Of a DNA stretch of 27,438 nucleotides, positions 7,764 through 14,545 are shown one piece after another; position 1 is the stretch's first letter, and every line of letters starts with the position of its first letter. The notes beneath the pieces were generated by a model, which was not told the DNA's origin, searched no databases, and saw only the letters and a list, made by a program, of their open reading frames with translations. The stretch is taken from the NCBI GenBank assembly GCA_947490035.1, contig CANLGS010000003.1, positions 1 through 27,438 on the forward strand, written 5' to 3'. The position numbers were made by a program, and so were the translations under genes. This DNA is from Gemmataceae bacterium (GTDB lineage: Bacteria; Planctomycetota; Planctomycetia; Gemmatales; Gemmataceae).

Positions 7764-8936
7764 ATGACACTCGAACAATACACCGCGAACCACCGGCACA
7801 TCCTCGACGCGGTGGCGAAGGCCACCGGGATCACCGACCCCGTGGCGTTCGTCCCGAGCGGGTTGTACTACCCGCTCGTGCAGAACGCGATCCGCGGCCC
7901 GCTGCTGCCCATCGACGGCGTGCTCACCCGAGACTGGATCGGCGTCAGCCGCCGCTACTGGCCCGGCGTGCAATTCGGCATCCGCCAGTACAGCGTCGAA
8001 GGCATCACCTTCGCGCGCTGCGTCGCCCCGTTCGGGCAGGCCGGCAGTTACGACTTCTTCATCGTGTCGAAGGCCGATTACCTGAAGCTGTTCAAGCAGG
8101 CGATCAAGTCGCACCGCACGAAGGAACCGGAGGGCGAGCCGCCGGTGCTGCTGACCGAACAACTCGAAACGCTCAAGCAGAACACGCTCGGTTTCCTCGA
8201 CCGCAAGAACCTCCAGCGCATCAAAGATTTGGGCGGGCGCGCGAAGCGTGGCATCCTTCTCACCGGCCCGCCCGGCAACGGCAAGACGAGCGCGTGCCGC
8301 TGGCTGTGGCGCGAGTGCCTGCGGCTCGGCTACGAGTACCGGCTCGTGACGCCGGACTCGTACCGTTCCGCGCGCGGCTCGGCCGACCCGGTCGAGGCGG
8401 TCAAGGAACTGTTCTCGGTCGGCCGCCGCGGGGTGATCTTCTTCGACGACATGGACATCGCGCTGCGCGACCGCAACACCGTGGGCGAGACCGAAGATCA
8501 AGCGGTGTTCCTCAGCGCGCTCGACGGCATCGAGGTGAACGAGGGCATCGCCTACGTGTTCACGACGAACTGCTCGATGACGCTCATCGACCCCGCGTTC
8601 AAGCGCCCCGGCCGCATCGACGTGGTGCTGCACCTCGAACCGCCGGACGCGGCGCTGCGGCGCGAACTCGTGAAGCGGTGGCACGCCGACGTGCAATCCG
8701 GCATCGACGCGGAACACGCGGTGTCGCAGACCGCCGGGTACAGTTTCGCGGAGGTGGAGGAGGTGAAGAACCTGCTGATCCTGCTGTTCCTGAACGACAA
8801 CAAGTGGGACTGGGACCGCGCGATGGACCAGTTCCGCGAGAACCGCCAGGAACTGGCGTCGCGGAAGTCGCGCGCGGTCGGCTTCGGCCCCGCCGTTCCC
8901 GCGGCGACCACCAACGCGAACGGCAGCGGCCACTGA
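7764..8936 (+). CDS. AAA-family ATPase
   Basis: A 390-residue protein with an N-terminal domain of about 150 residues of unknown fold and one AAA module. Walker A is GPPGNGKTS (168-176), Walker B is VIFFDDMD (224-231), sensor 1 is TTNCS, and RPGRID carries the usual arginine-finger region; a C-terminal helical lid (HAVSQTAGYSFAEVEEVKNLL) follows. It resembles single-module AAA proteins of the BCS1/FtsH-like type that remodel other proteins, but no membrane segment or protease domain is present. ATG 7764 is assumed; the 13 in-frame residues upstream look non-conserved, and no clear ribosome site precedes either start. The substrate is unknown. The DUF6941-like gene follows after 49 bases. Confidence 0.9.
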   Translation: MTLEQYTANHRHILDAVAKATGITDPVAFVPSGLYYPLVQNAIRGPLLPIDGVLTRDWIGVSRRYWPGVQFGIRQYSVEGITFARCVAPFGQAGSYDFFIVSKADYLKLFKQAIKSHRTKEPEGEPPVLLTEQLETLKQNTLGFLDRKNLQRIKDLGGRAKRGILLTGPPGNGKTSACRWLWRECLRLGYEYRLVTPDSYRSARGSADPVEAVKELFSVGRRGVIFFDDMDIALRDRNTVGETEDQAVFLSALDGIEVNEGIAYVFTTNCSMTLIDPAFKRPGRIDVVLHLEPPDAALRRELVKRWHADVQSGIDAEHAVSQTAGYSFAEVEEVKNLLILLFLNDNKWDWDRAMDQFRENRQELASRKSRAVGFGPAVPAATTNANGSGH

Positions 8937-8985
8937 CGCGACCTCGCCTCCGGGTTACAATCTCGCCACCGCCCGGAGTTGCCCA

Positions 8986-9438
8986 ATGGCTACGCGCGTA
9001 CCACCAGTGTTGAACCTCGCGGTTCTGTGTTCCTACGTCGAGTTCGACGCGGAGCAGGAACCGTTCAGTTTGGTTGAGCCGACGCACACCCTTCGCATCG
9101 AGCCGACCGCGGACGGCAAACTACCCGGCCCGGAGATGGCGCTGTACGTCCAATTCGATGACGAACGCGCACTCGGTACGTTTTGGTTCTCGATCGAAGT
9201 GAGAACCGGGTCCGGTATCGTGCTCCCCGGCGGGCGCTCGCGGCCCGTTGAGATCACGTTCGACGGCCAACCCGACCCACTCCAACTGCGCGAAGAAGTG
9301 TTTCCGGTTCGCGGTGTAGTGTTCCCCGAACCGGGACGTTATCATGTTCATGTGATGTGCAATCACCTGTCCTTGCACAGCCGCGAACAGACGCAACCGC
9401 CACTTCGGGTGCGTGTCCTCCCTGCCGAAAGAACGTGA
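8986..9438 (+). CDS. DUF6941-like protein, cassette copy 2
   Basis: A 150-residue paralog of the gene at 3453-3914: P-PVLN-AVLC, PEMALYVQFDD, GTFWFSIEVRTGSGIVLP, VVFPEPGRYHVHVMC appear at the same spacing. ATG 8986 is supported by GGAG about eight bases upstream. It is probably a small soluble beta-sandwich protein; no signal peptide. It is followed ten bases later by companion copy C and then by the gene at 9733, giving a compact three-gene plus-strand unit separate from the two minus-strand cassettes. Function unknown; the DUF6941 link rests on resemblance of the layout. Confidence 0.82.
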   Translation: MATRVPPVLNLAVLCSYVEFDAEQEPFSLVEPTHTLRIEPTADGKLPGPEMALYVQFDDERALGTFWFSIEVRTGSGIVLPGGRSRPVEITFDGQPDPLQLREEVFPVRGVVFPEPGRYHVHVMCNHLSLHSREQTQPPLRVRVLPAERT

Positions 9439-9448
9439 GGGAAGTCCG

Positions 9449-9733
9449 ATGGGCGTTCCGCAACCCGATCCGAACCGCCGTTGGGTGCGTTTGAGCCGTC
9501 CGGTCACGCCGATCGTCATGCAGTTCGGCGGGCCGCCCGCGGACAGCCCCGACACGCCGCACACGGAGATGGTGGTGCAGGTGACGCTGTCGGCGCAGGC
9601 GCACCCCGATGATGTGGCCGCGGTCCTGGACCGCCTGCAAGCGGCGATCAAGGACGCGACCGCCGCCACCGGCGGGCGCATCGCCATCGCGTTCGCGATG
9701 CCCGACATCGTCCGCGAAACCACCGTGCGCTGA
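9449..9733 (+). CDS. Small companion protein of the DUF6941-like cassette (copy C)
   Basis: A 94-residue protein of unknown function. Its N-terminus (QPDPNRRWVRLSRP, then I..F) matches the N-terminus of companion A. The rest is a helix (DDVAAVLDRLQAAIKDA) followed by GGRIAIAF, which parallels the helix plus GGRGVVFLV of copies A and B without their GSREE motif. GAGGGAAG just upstream of ATG 9449 is a good ribosome site. Its TGA overlaps the ATG of the next gene by one base (TGATG), implying coupled translation. Confidence 0.82.
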   Translation: MGVPQPDPNRRWVRLSRPVTPIVMQFGGPPADSPDTPHTEMVVQVTLSAQAHPDDVAAVLDRLQAAIKDATAATGGRIAIAFAMPDIVRETTVR

Positions 9734-10335
9734 TGCAGTTCAAGACGATCCGCGAAGCAAAGAGCGGTTACTACCGATACGCGTGTTCGGTTGGGCGGGA
9801 TAAGTTCTTCGCTTTCGATTATCAAGTTTGCCACGACCCAACAAGCGAATGCGTTGATGTACACCTCGACGCAAATGTGGCAGAGTTTGGTGCGGGTGGA
9901 TTTTGGCCCGACATCCAAGCCGGAGTGCGCGCAGAGTGTGGTGAAGAACTCCGACGAGGTGTGCGGGGGTGTTGCGCGAAAATACTCGTCACGCGCATCA
10001 AAGTTCACGACACTGACACGACACCAAAAGCCGTTCGCAAGTGCCTCGCTGCGTTTATCCAAGACGAAATCGCAGCGCGGGGGAAACCCATCGACCCCCT
10101 TCGCGCCGAGTGGCTCACGTCGGACGTGGTCGCGCTCGCCCGCGGCATTCACGCGGACACGGCCACAGACCGCTATCCCATCCTCTCCGACGCACTGCGC
10201 GACGCGGGCTGCGAAGACGCACTCGTTCACGATCACCTTGAGATGTGTCCGGACCACGGGCCGAGTTGCTGGGTCGTCGAAATGATCCTCGACCAAACGC
10301 AGGCGGCCGGGGAATCGTCCCCGGCCGCACGCTGA
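9733..10335 (+). CDS. Hypothetical protein with the C-terminal module of the MTEAEWLAC family
   Basis: A 200-residue protein with two parts. The first 115 residues (FKTIREAKSGYYRYAC, KILVTRIKVHDTDTTPKAVRKC) match nothing I recognise. Residues about 125-187 share the tail of the two proteins at 21804-22466 and 24398-25063: a W, then LARGIHAD, PILSDALRDAGCEDALVHDH and CWVVEMIL, against LARGMYES, PILADALQDAGC and CWVVDLVL. That tail therefore behaves as a transferable module. The start overlaps the stop of companion C by one base, so it is part of the same unit. It converges on the copper-binding gene with a 15-base gap. Soluble, function unknown. Confidence 0.83.
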   Translation: MQFKTIREAKSGYYRYACSVGRDKFFAFDYQVCHDPTSECVDVHLDANVAEFGAGGFWPDIQAGVRAECGEELRRGVRGCCAKILVTRIKVHDTDTTPKAVRKCLAAFIQDEIAARGKPIDPLRAEWLTSDVVALARGIHADTATDRYPILSDALRDAGCEDALVHDHLEMCPDHGPSCWVVEMILDQTQAAGESSPAAR

Positions 10336-10350
10336 GTCGGTTCACACCTC

Positions 10351-10845
10351 TTACTTCTCCGGCTTGATCGTGTGCTTCAGCATCATGCGGCACGCCTTCT
10401 CGCACGCCCGGCACTCTTCCATGCACTTCTTCATGATCGCGTCGTGCGCGCCGTGCTTCTCGCACGCGTCGCCGCACCGCTTGCACGCGTCGGCGCACGC
10501 GGTACAGATCAGGTCCGTGAACGGCCCGCTGTTGATGACGATGGCCGACGCGGAGGTGCAAATGGTCGCGCAGTCGATGCACGTCCGCGCGGTGACCAAG
10601 TGTTCCTTCGTGCCGTCGACGGCCATCTTCGTGCAGTGCGCGGCGCACATGTTGCAGATGCGTGCGCAATCGTCGCACGCCTTCGCGCAGTCCATGAAGT
10701 GCGACATCTTGGCGTCGCCGGGCTGCGCGGCGGCCGTCGGCGGCCGGACCGGGACGCGCGGTTCGGTCGGCGGCTTGTCGTCCCCCGCCACGGCGAACGA
10801 GGCGACCAACAGCCCCAACACGCCGAACAGTTTGATAAGGTTCAT
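10351..10845 (-). CDS. Exported cysteine-rich four-helix copper-binding protein
   Basis: A 164-residue protein with a Sec-type signal peptide (MNLIKLFGVLGLLVASFAVAG), a Pro-rich linker, and a helical region with 18 cysteines, many in C-x3-C and C-x2-C spacing (CAKACDDCARIC, CMEECRACEKAC). This is the pattern of DUF326/copper storage proteins (Csp), four-helix bundles whose cysteines point inward and bind many Cu(I) ions. Export suggests periplasmic copper buffering, as for Csp1, though Csp1 itself uses a Tat signal. ATG 10845 has GGAGGG upstream; an in-frame extension to 10947 lacks this and would hide the signal peptide. No copper pump or regulator gene is nearby. Confidence 0.92.
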   Translation of the reverse strand: MNLIKLFGVLGLLVASFAVAGDDKPPTEPRVPVRPPTAAAQPGDAKMSHFMDCAKACDDCARICNMCAAHCTKMAVDGTKEHLVTARTCIDCATICTSASAIVINSGPFTDLICTACADACKRCGDACEKHGAHDAIMKKCMEECRACEKACRMMLKHTIKPEK

Positions 10846-10924
10846 GCTTCCCTCCGGTGAAGATGCGACTCCGCCGCGAACGGTCGCGGCGGCACGGAGG
10901 GAGCACCCTGCAAACGTCGCGCCG

Positions 10925-12094
10925 TTATGCGGCGCGGCGTTCCTCACGCTTCAGCCACTTCTGCATACCTGCAAGTTCCGTCTCCCAGTCGCGGCTGAAA
11001 CGCTTCTGGCCGAACGCGTCGTAGAGGAGGTCAAGCGTTTCGATCAGCGCGCGGAGTTGGTTGGCGCGGTCGTCCAGTTTACCGCGTGCGTCCGCGGCCT
11101 CGTCCGGGGGCGGCAACTTCGCGCCGCCGACGCCGAGCGTCTCCGCATGCAGCGTCAGTTCGTACTGCTCGCTGTGCCGAACGAGCGTCAGCCCGGCCTT
11201 ACGCGGGAGTTTGCCGCTCTGAATCGCACGCCGCGCTTCCGGCAGGCGCGACGGCCCTTCGTGCGTGATCGTCTCGTGCCCGGTCTGGCCGCGCGGGCAC
11301 TCCAGGTTCAGCGTCCGCGCGATCATCAGCGTGACTTCGGAGTTGTCCGCCAACTTGATCGTGTCGGACTCCACGTCGGTGTAGTACCACAGCCACAGCA
11401 GGAACTCGTTGCCGATGAAGTCGCGGCTGCTCTCGTCGGCGATCCACGCCACGTCCGTCGGGCTGACGCCGGGCACGAACGCGCTCGGGCCGGAGTCGTC
11501 CACCAGTCGCGTGCGCGAGGCGCCTTCGGCGAGGTGGTACGCGCGGCGCCCGGCGGTGACGCACTCCAGTTCGCTACCGAACGTCTGGTTGAACAGGCTG
11601 CACAGCCGGTCCACCTGCGTGAGCGACGTGGCGCCGAACAGCACCTCGTTGGTGAGCCGGTCCCACAGCACCGGGACGCACTTCCGCTTCTTGTAGCGGC
11701 CGTCCTTCGACTCCTGTTCGAGCCGCTCGCGGGCGATCTCCTTCGCCTCGCGCTTCTGGCGCGCGCTGGCGAACCCGCTCGGGTTGTTCTTGGCGAGCGC
11801 CTTCAGTTCGACCGCGTAGTAGGCGCGCAGCAGGTCCGCGGGGAGCTTGTCGGTATCGACGCGGAGGTCGAACGTGAGCGTGTCGTTGATGACATTCTTT
11901 TCGAGGTCGAACTCGGTGTCGAGGATGTGCTCGCCACCGGTCCAGCCGGTTTCGACGCCATCGGCCGACGCGATGCGCGACCGCCCGGCGGAACGGTCGG
12001 CGAGGCGCGCGAGGTGTTCGTCGTCGAACTGCCGCGGCGCCGGGCCGTTCACCTTGAATCGCAGAAACGTGGTCCGACCGTTAAAAAAGCCCAT
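10925..12094 (-). CDS. RdgC-like protein
   Basis: A 389-residue soluble protein. The order GFFNGRTTFLRFKV, a strand-rich first half, the helix LLRAYYAVELKAL, the basic stretch RQKREAKEIARERLEQE, then VPVLWDRLTNEVLFGATS followed by DRLCSLFNQTFG is reminiscent of the RdgC family, ring-forming DNA-binding proteins that modulate RecA-dependent recombination. It is longer than E. coli RdgC, and the link is by pattern only. ATG 12094 is preceded by AAGGAGGT, an almost ideal ribosome site. A 77-base gap with a rho-independent terminator separates it from the small gene upstream, so it may have its own promoter or rely on read-through. Its stop lies 79 bases from the copper-binding gene start. Confidence 0.78.
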   Translation of the reverse strand: MGFFNGRTTFLRFKVNGPAPRQFDDEHLARLADRSAGRSRIASADGVETGWTGGEHILDTEFDLEKNVINDTLTFDLRVDTDKLPADLLRAYYAVELKALAKNNPSGFASARQKREAKEIARERLEQESKDGRYKKRKCVPVLWDRLTNEVLFGATSLTQVDRLCSLFNQTFGSELECVTAGRRAYHLAEGASRTRLVDDSGPSAFVPGVSPTDVAWIADESSRDFIGNEFLLWLWYYTDVESDTIKLADNSEVTLMIARTLNLECPRGQTGHETITHEGPSRLPEARRAIQSGKLPRKAGLTLVRHSEQYELTLHAETLGVGGAKLPPPDEAADARGKLDDRANQLRALIETLDLLYDAFGQKRFSRDWETELAGMQKWLKREERRAA

Positions 12095-12118
12095 CGCGCA
12101 ACCTCCTTGTCGCCGATC

Positions 12119-12150
12119 AAAAGCAAAACCCACCCGATGCGTCGGGCGGG
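12119..12150 (-). terminator. Rho-independent terminator between the 58-residue gene and the RdgC-like gene
   Basis: Read on the minus strand, CCCGCCCGA pairs with TCGGGTGGG (one G-T pair) around a CGCA loop (stem 12129-12150), followed by TTTTGCTTTT at 12128-12119. It lies just after the stop of the small gene and before the ribosome site of the RdgC-like gene, so it should end most transcripts coming from upstream. Confidence 0.82.
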
Positions 12151-12171
12151 TCGGCGGAACGGTACCCGCGG

Positions 12172-12348
12172 TCACCCGACCAGCACGGCCTCGCTCACTT
12201 CCCCGTCCTTGCGGCGCATCTCTTCCAGAATGATCGGATGCCAGGCGGTGTCGCGCTCATCGGTGGGCACATAATTTTCGCGCGCCCAGCGGCGGAGCTG
12301 CAGTTCCTCGATGAAATCGACGTCGGCGAGTAACCCACTGCTGTACAT
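12172..12348 (-). CDS. Small conserved-looking hypothetical protein (58 residues)
   Basis: It encodes MYSSGLLADVDFIEELQLRR, then WARENYVPTDERD, TAWHPIILEEMRRKD and a short acidic tail. AAAGGG lies seven bases upstream of ATG 12348. The reading frame extends further upstream to 12507 but that part looks random. The WARENYVP...WHP(I/V)(I/V)LEEM pattern reminds me of short planctomycete hypothetical proteins found next to larger housekeeping genes, but I cannot name a family. It is rich in charged residues and has no signal peptide. It precedes the RdgC-like gene, with a terminator between. Confidence 0.75.
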   Translation of the reverse strand: MYSSGLLADVDFIEELQLRRWARENYVPTDERDTAWHPIILEEMRRKDGEVSEAVLVG

Positions 12349-12683
12349 GACTCGACCCTTTCGATCCGTTGACCCGCGAACGGCGGGCCTCGCCGCGCCC
12401 GCCCCACACAGGCGAACGCGACCAGCAAGGAGAGGTTGTGCCGACTTGCGGCATGTCAAGAGAATTCCGGAGCGCAGGCAGTATAGGAACCCTCCAAAGG
12501 TCGGCAACGCGACGCGACGAATTTATCCCGAAATCGGAACGAACGTCACAGTTAGACAAGATGGGCGAGCTTTGCGGGTTAGACTCTCGCCGCGCGGCAC
12601 CGTTCGGCGAAGGTGATAAGCTGGGAATGCGTCACAAGCGGGGCGATTTTTTCGCCCGCTCGCGGTCAAGTTCGGAGGCTTCT
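12349..12683. other. Divergent intergenic region
   Basis: About 335 bases without a convincing gene between the minus-strand small gene and the plus-strand membrane protein. It holds a good minus-strand promoter at 12480-12507, and a consensus minus-strand TTGACA at 12459-12454 followed by a short inverted repeat TGCCG-CAAGT-CGGCA overlapping it (12442-12456). A GGCGGGC/GCCCGCC hairpin lies in the small gene's leader (12382-12403). The plus-strand promoter for the membrane protein was not identified. Plus-strand reading frames here have no ribosome site and look random. Confidence 0.6.
12480..12507 (-). promoter_or_regulatory. Predicted sigma-70-type promoter for the 58-residue gene
   Basis: On the minus strand, TTGCCG (12507-12502) is separated by 16 bases from TATACT (12485-12480), which matches five of six consensus -10 bases. 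Transcription would start near 12473 and give a leader of about 125 bases before ATG 12348. The leader contains a GGCGGGC/GCCCGCC hairpin at 12382-12403. Not tested; planctomycete promoters are poorly defined. Confidence 0.5.
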
Positions 12684-13079
12684 GTGCGCCCGAGTCTCTG
12701 GTTGCTGCTTCCGGCGGTGTGCCTGTACGCAGGCGATCTGTCGCTGACGCTCGCGGGCCAACCGGCTTCGTACTGGGCCGGCGACTACACCACCGTCACC
12801 GAGTACAACCCGGTCTGGTCGCCATTGCTCTCGCGCCACCCGCTGCTGTTCGTCGCGGGTGCGATCACCGTGCTGGCTGTGTTCGCCACGATCATTCTGA
12901 AGTGGCGTCACCCGCTGGCCGCGTGGCTCGCGGTGGGCGTCGCGCTCGGCAGCGCGATCGGCGGCAGTTCGTGGTTCGCGCGCCACGGCACCGCGGGCTG
13001 GCTTCTGGCGGTGCTGTACCTGAGCGCCGCAACGTACCTCTCGCGCCTGTGCTGGCGCCGCGCAATCGCCGCGACGTGA
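12684..13079 (+). CDS. Small integral membrane protein, four predicted helices
   Basis: A 131-residue protein with hydrophobic segments at about 4-24, 54-73, 78-97 and 103-122. Between the first two lies a conserved-looking loop, DLSLTLAGQPASYWAGDYTT, then EYNPVW, a pattern I associate with small uncharacterised planctomycete membrane proteins. GTG 12684 is chosen because CGGAGG lies five bases upstream and the first helix follows at once; an in-frame ATG at 12627 would add a charged, random-looking leader. Function unknown. The next gene, a lipoprotein, follows about 100 bases later on the same strand. Confidence 0.82.
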   Translation: MRPSLWLLLPAVCLYAGDLSLTLAGQPASYWAGDYTTVTEYNPVWSPLLSRHPLLFVAGAITVLAVFATIILKWRHPLAAWLAVGVALGSAIGGSSWFARHGTAGWLLAVLYLSAATYLSRLCWRRAIAAT

Positions 13080-13176
13080 CGTGACGCGAAGCCGCTTGCG
13101 TCGTGGCGAACGGGCTGCTAATTTGCGCACCGCGAAGCGGCGCTCGCCGAGTCGCTCCGCCATCAAGGTATCTCGG

Positions 13177-13659
13177 ATGAAGTATCGCTGCTCCGCCGTC
13201 ACGCGATTGCTCTTCTTGTCGTTCGTCGTTGCGGCGGTGATGTGCGCCGGGTGCAAGCGCCCCGCCCCACCACCGCCCGAGGCGATCACCGAGCCGAAAG
13301 AGGCCGAAGCCGAGCGGGCCAAGTTGCGGGGCAGTTGGAAGTATTCGTCTCTGAGCTTGAACGGCAAGTCCGCGACGCCCGCGGTCGCCAGCGAGTTCGT
13401 CTGCCGGTTCGACGGCAGCAAGTACACGCTCACCCGCGCGGGGAAGACGACCTCCGAGGGAACCTACGCCCTGGACCCGACGAAGTCGCCGCCCTGGCTC
13501 GACTTCACCGACAGCGCGGGTGCCCCCGTTTACGGCATCGACCGGCTCGACGGCGACAACCTCACGATGTGCCAGAACGTGCAACAGCGCCCGACCGATT
13601 TCGAGTCCAAGCCGGGCCAGGTCCGCAGCCTGATCGCGGCCGTCCGCGCGAAACCATGA
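13177..13659 (+). CDS. TIGR03067-type lipoprotein
   Basis: A 160-residue protein with a lipoprotein signal: basic start, hydrophobic core and a CAGC lipobox placing the lipidated cysteine at residue 26, followed by a Pro-rich linker. The mature part follows the TIGR03067 pattern of planctomycetes: LRGSWKYSSLSLNGK, FDGSKYTL, GTYALDPTKSPPWLDF, YGIDRLDGDNLTMC and RPTDFES. The family is a small lipocalin-like beta-barrel of unknown function. ATG 13177 has AAGG ten bases upstream; the in-frame region before it is Arg-rich and non-conserved. Probably anchored in a periplasm-facing membrane. Confidence 0.92.
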   Translation: MKYRCSAVTRLLFLSFVVAAVMCAGCKRPAPPPPEAITEPKEAEAERAKLRGSWKYSSLSLNGKSATPAVASEFVCRFDGSKYTLTRAGKTTSEGTYALDPTKSPPWLDFTDSAGAPVYGIDRLDGDNLTMCQNVQQRPTDFESKPGQVRSLIAAVRAKP

Positions 13660-13711
13660 GGCCGCCTGGACCGGCCGATTCCCTTCACACCGCATCACGG
13701 AGGAGCGGCAC

Positions 13712-14428
13712 ATGAACGCGTACGTCGGCACCAGCGGCTACCCGTACCCGGAGTGGAAGGGCACCTTCTACCCCGCGAAGATGCCGCCGGGCAAGATGCT
13801 CGGCTACTACGGCCAGCGGTTCCGCACGGTCGAGATCAACAACACCTTCTACCGCCCGCCGACGGTGCAGTTGCTCGACGCGTGGGCCGCGCAGGTGCCG
13901 CCCAACTTCCGGTTCGTGCTGAAGGCGCCGCAGGAGATCACGCACGTGAAGCGGCTCGCGAACGCGGGCGCGCTGGCGTCGTCGCTGATCGAAAGCGCCG
14001 GCGCGCTCGGCGACCGCATGGGACCGGTGCTGTTCCAGTTGCCGCCGAACTTCCGCAAGGACGTGCCGCGACTGTCCGACTTCCTCGCCTCGTTGCCGCC
14101 GTGCCGCGTCGCGTTCGAGTTCCGACATCAGTCGTGGTTCGACGAAGAGGTCTTCGACACGCTCCGCGACCACCAGTGCGCGATGTGCGTCGCGGACACG
14201 GAGGATGAGTTGGAGGTGCCGTTCGTGTCCACCGCGGACTTCGGCTACCTACGCCTTCGCCGCCCCGACTACGACGACACCGCATTGAAGGCGTGGGCCG
14301 CGCGGATGCAGGCGGAAGGTTGGCGCGAGTGCTTCGTGTTCTTCAAGCACGAGGGCGCGGGCGCCGGTCCGCGGCTGGCGTCGCGTCTACTGGAGTTGCT
14401 CGCGGGCGAAGCGAGGCGGGCCGCGTAG
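13712..14428 (+). CDS. DUF72 (YecE-like) family protein
   Basis: A 238-residue protein of the DUF72 family, a TIM-barrel-like fold of uncertain activity related to YecE. The typical start YVGTSGYPYPEWKGTFYP is followed by YY..F.TVEINNTFYR, FRFVLKAPQEITH, G-VLFQLPPNF, VAFEFRHQSWF and YLRLR. The end FVFFKHEGAGAGPRLA corresponds to the usual YVYFNN/KHE motif. ATG 13712 has GGAGGAG upstream. It is somewhat short at the C-terminus but looks complete. It converges on the cytochrome/WD40 gene. Confidence 0.93.
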   Translation: MNAYVGTSGYPYPEWKGTFYPAKMPPGKMLGYYGQRFRTVEINNTFYRPPTVQLLDAWAAQVPPNFRFVLKAPQEITHVKRLANAGALASSLIESAGALGDRMGPVLFQLPPNFRKDVPRLSDFLASLPPCRVAFEFRHQSWFDEEVFDTLRDHQCAMCVADTEDELEVPFVSTADFGYLRLRRPDYDDTALKAWAARMQAEGWRECFVFFKHEGAGAGPRLASRLLELLAGEARRAA

Positions 14429-14509
14429 GTGGCGTTCCGATGCCGGCCGCCAGTTCAGCGACTTGCTTCGGGCAGACGCGGGGCCGGTCCATGACCCGCG
14501 TCACCCGAA

Positions 14510-14528
14510 GGCAGGCCAGCGGCCTGCC
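14510..14528. terminator. Hairpin between convergent genes, possible bidirectional terminator
   Basis: GGCAGGCC (14510-14517) pairs perfectly with GGCCTGCC (14521-14528) around a three-base AGC loop. It sits between the stop of the DUF72 gene and the stop of the convergent cytochrome/WD40 gene. There is no T-run on either side, so a dispersed palindrome or a factor-assisted stop is equally possible. Confidence 0.45.
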
Positions 14529-14545
14529 CCACGAGAGGCGGCGCG

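Noticed and set aside
6420..8933. A single very long minus-strand reading frame (837 codons) fusing ispG to more than 400 extra N-terminal residues
   Set aside because: The upstream part is the antisense of the AAA ATPase gene, is His/Arg/Val-rich without domains, and a ribosome site precedes ATG 7625.
10364..12274. 636-codon plus-strand frame across the copper-binding and RdgC-like genes
   Set aside because: It is antisense to two well-supported genes, has no recognisable family sequence, and arises from high GC content at third positions.
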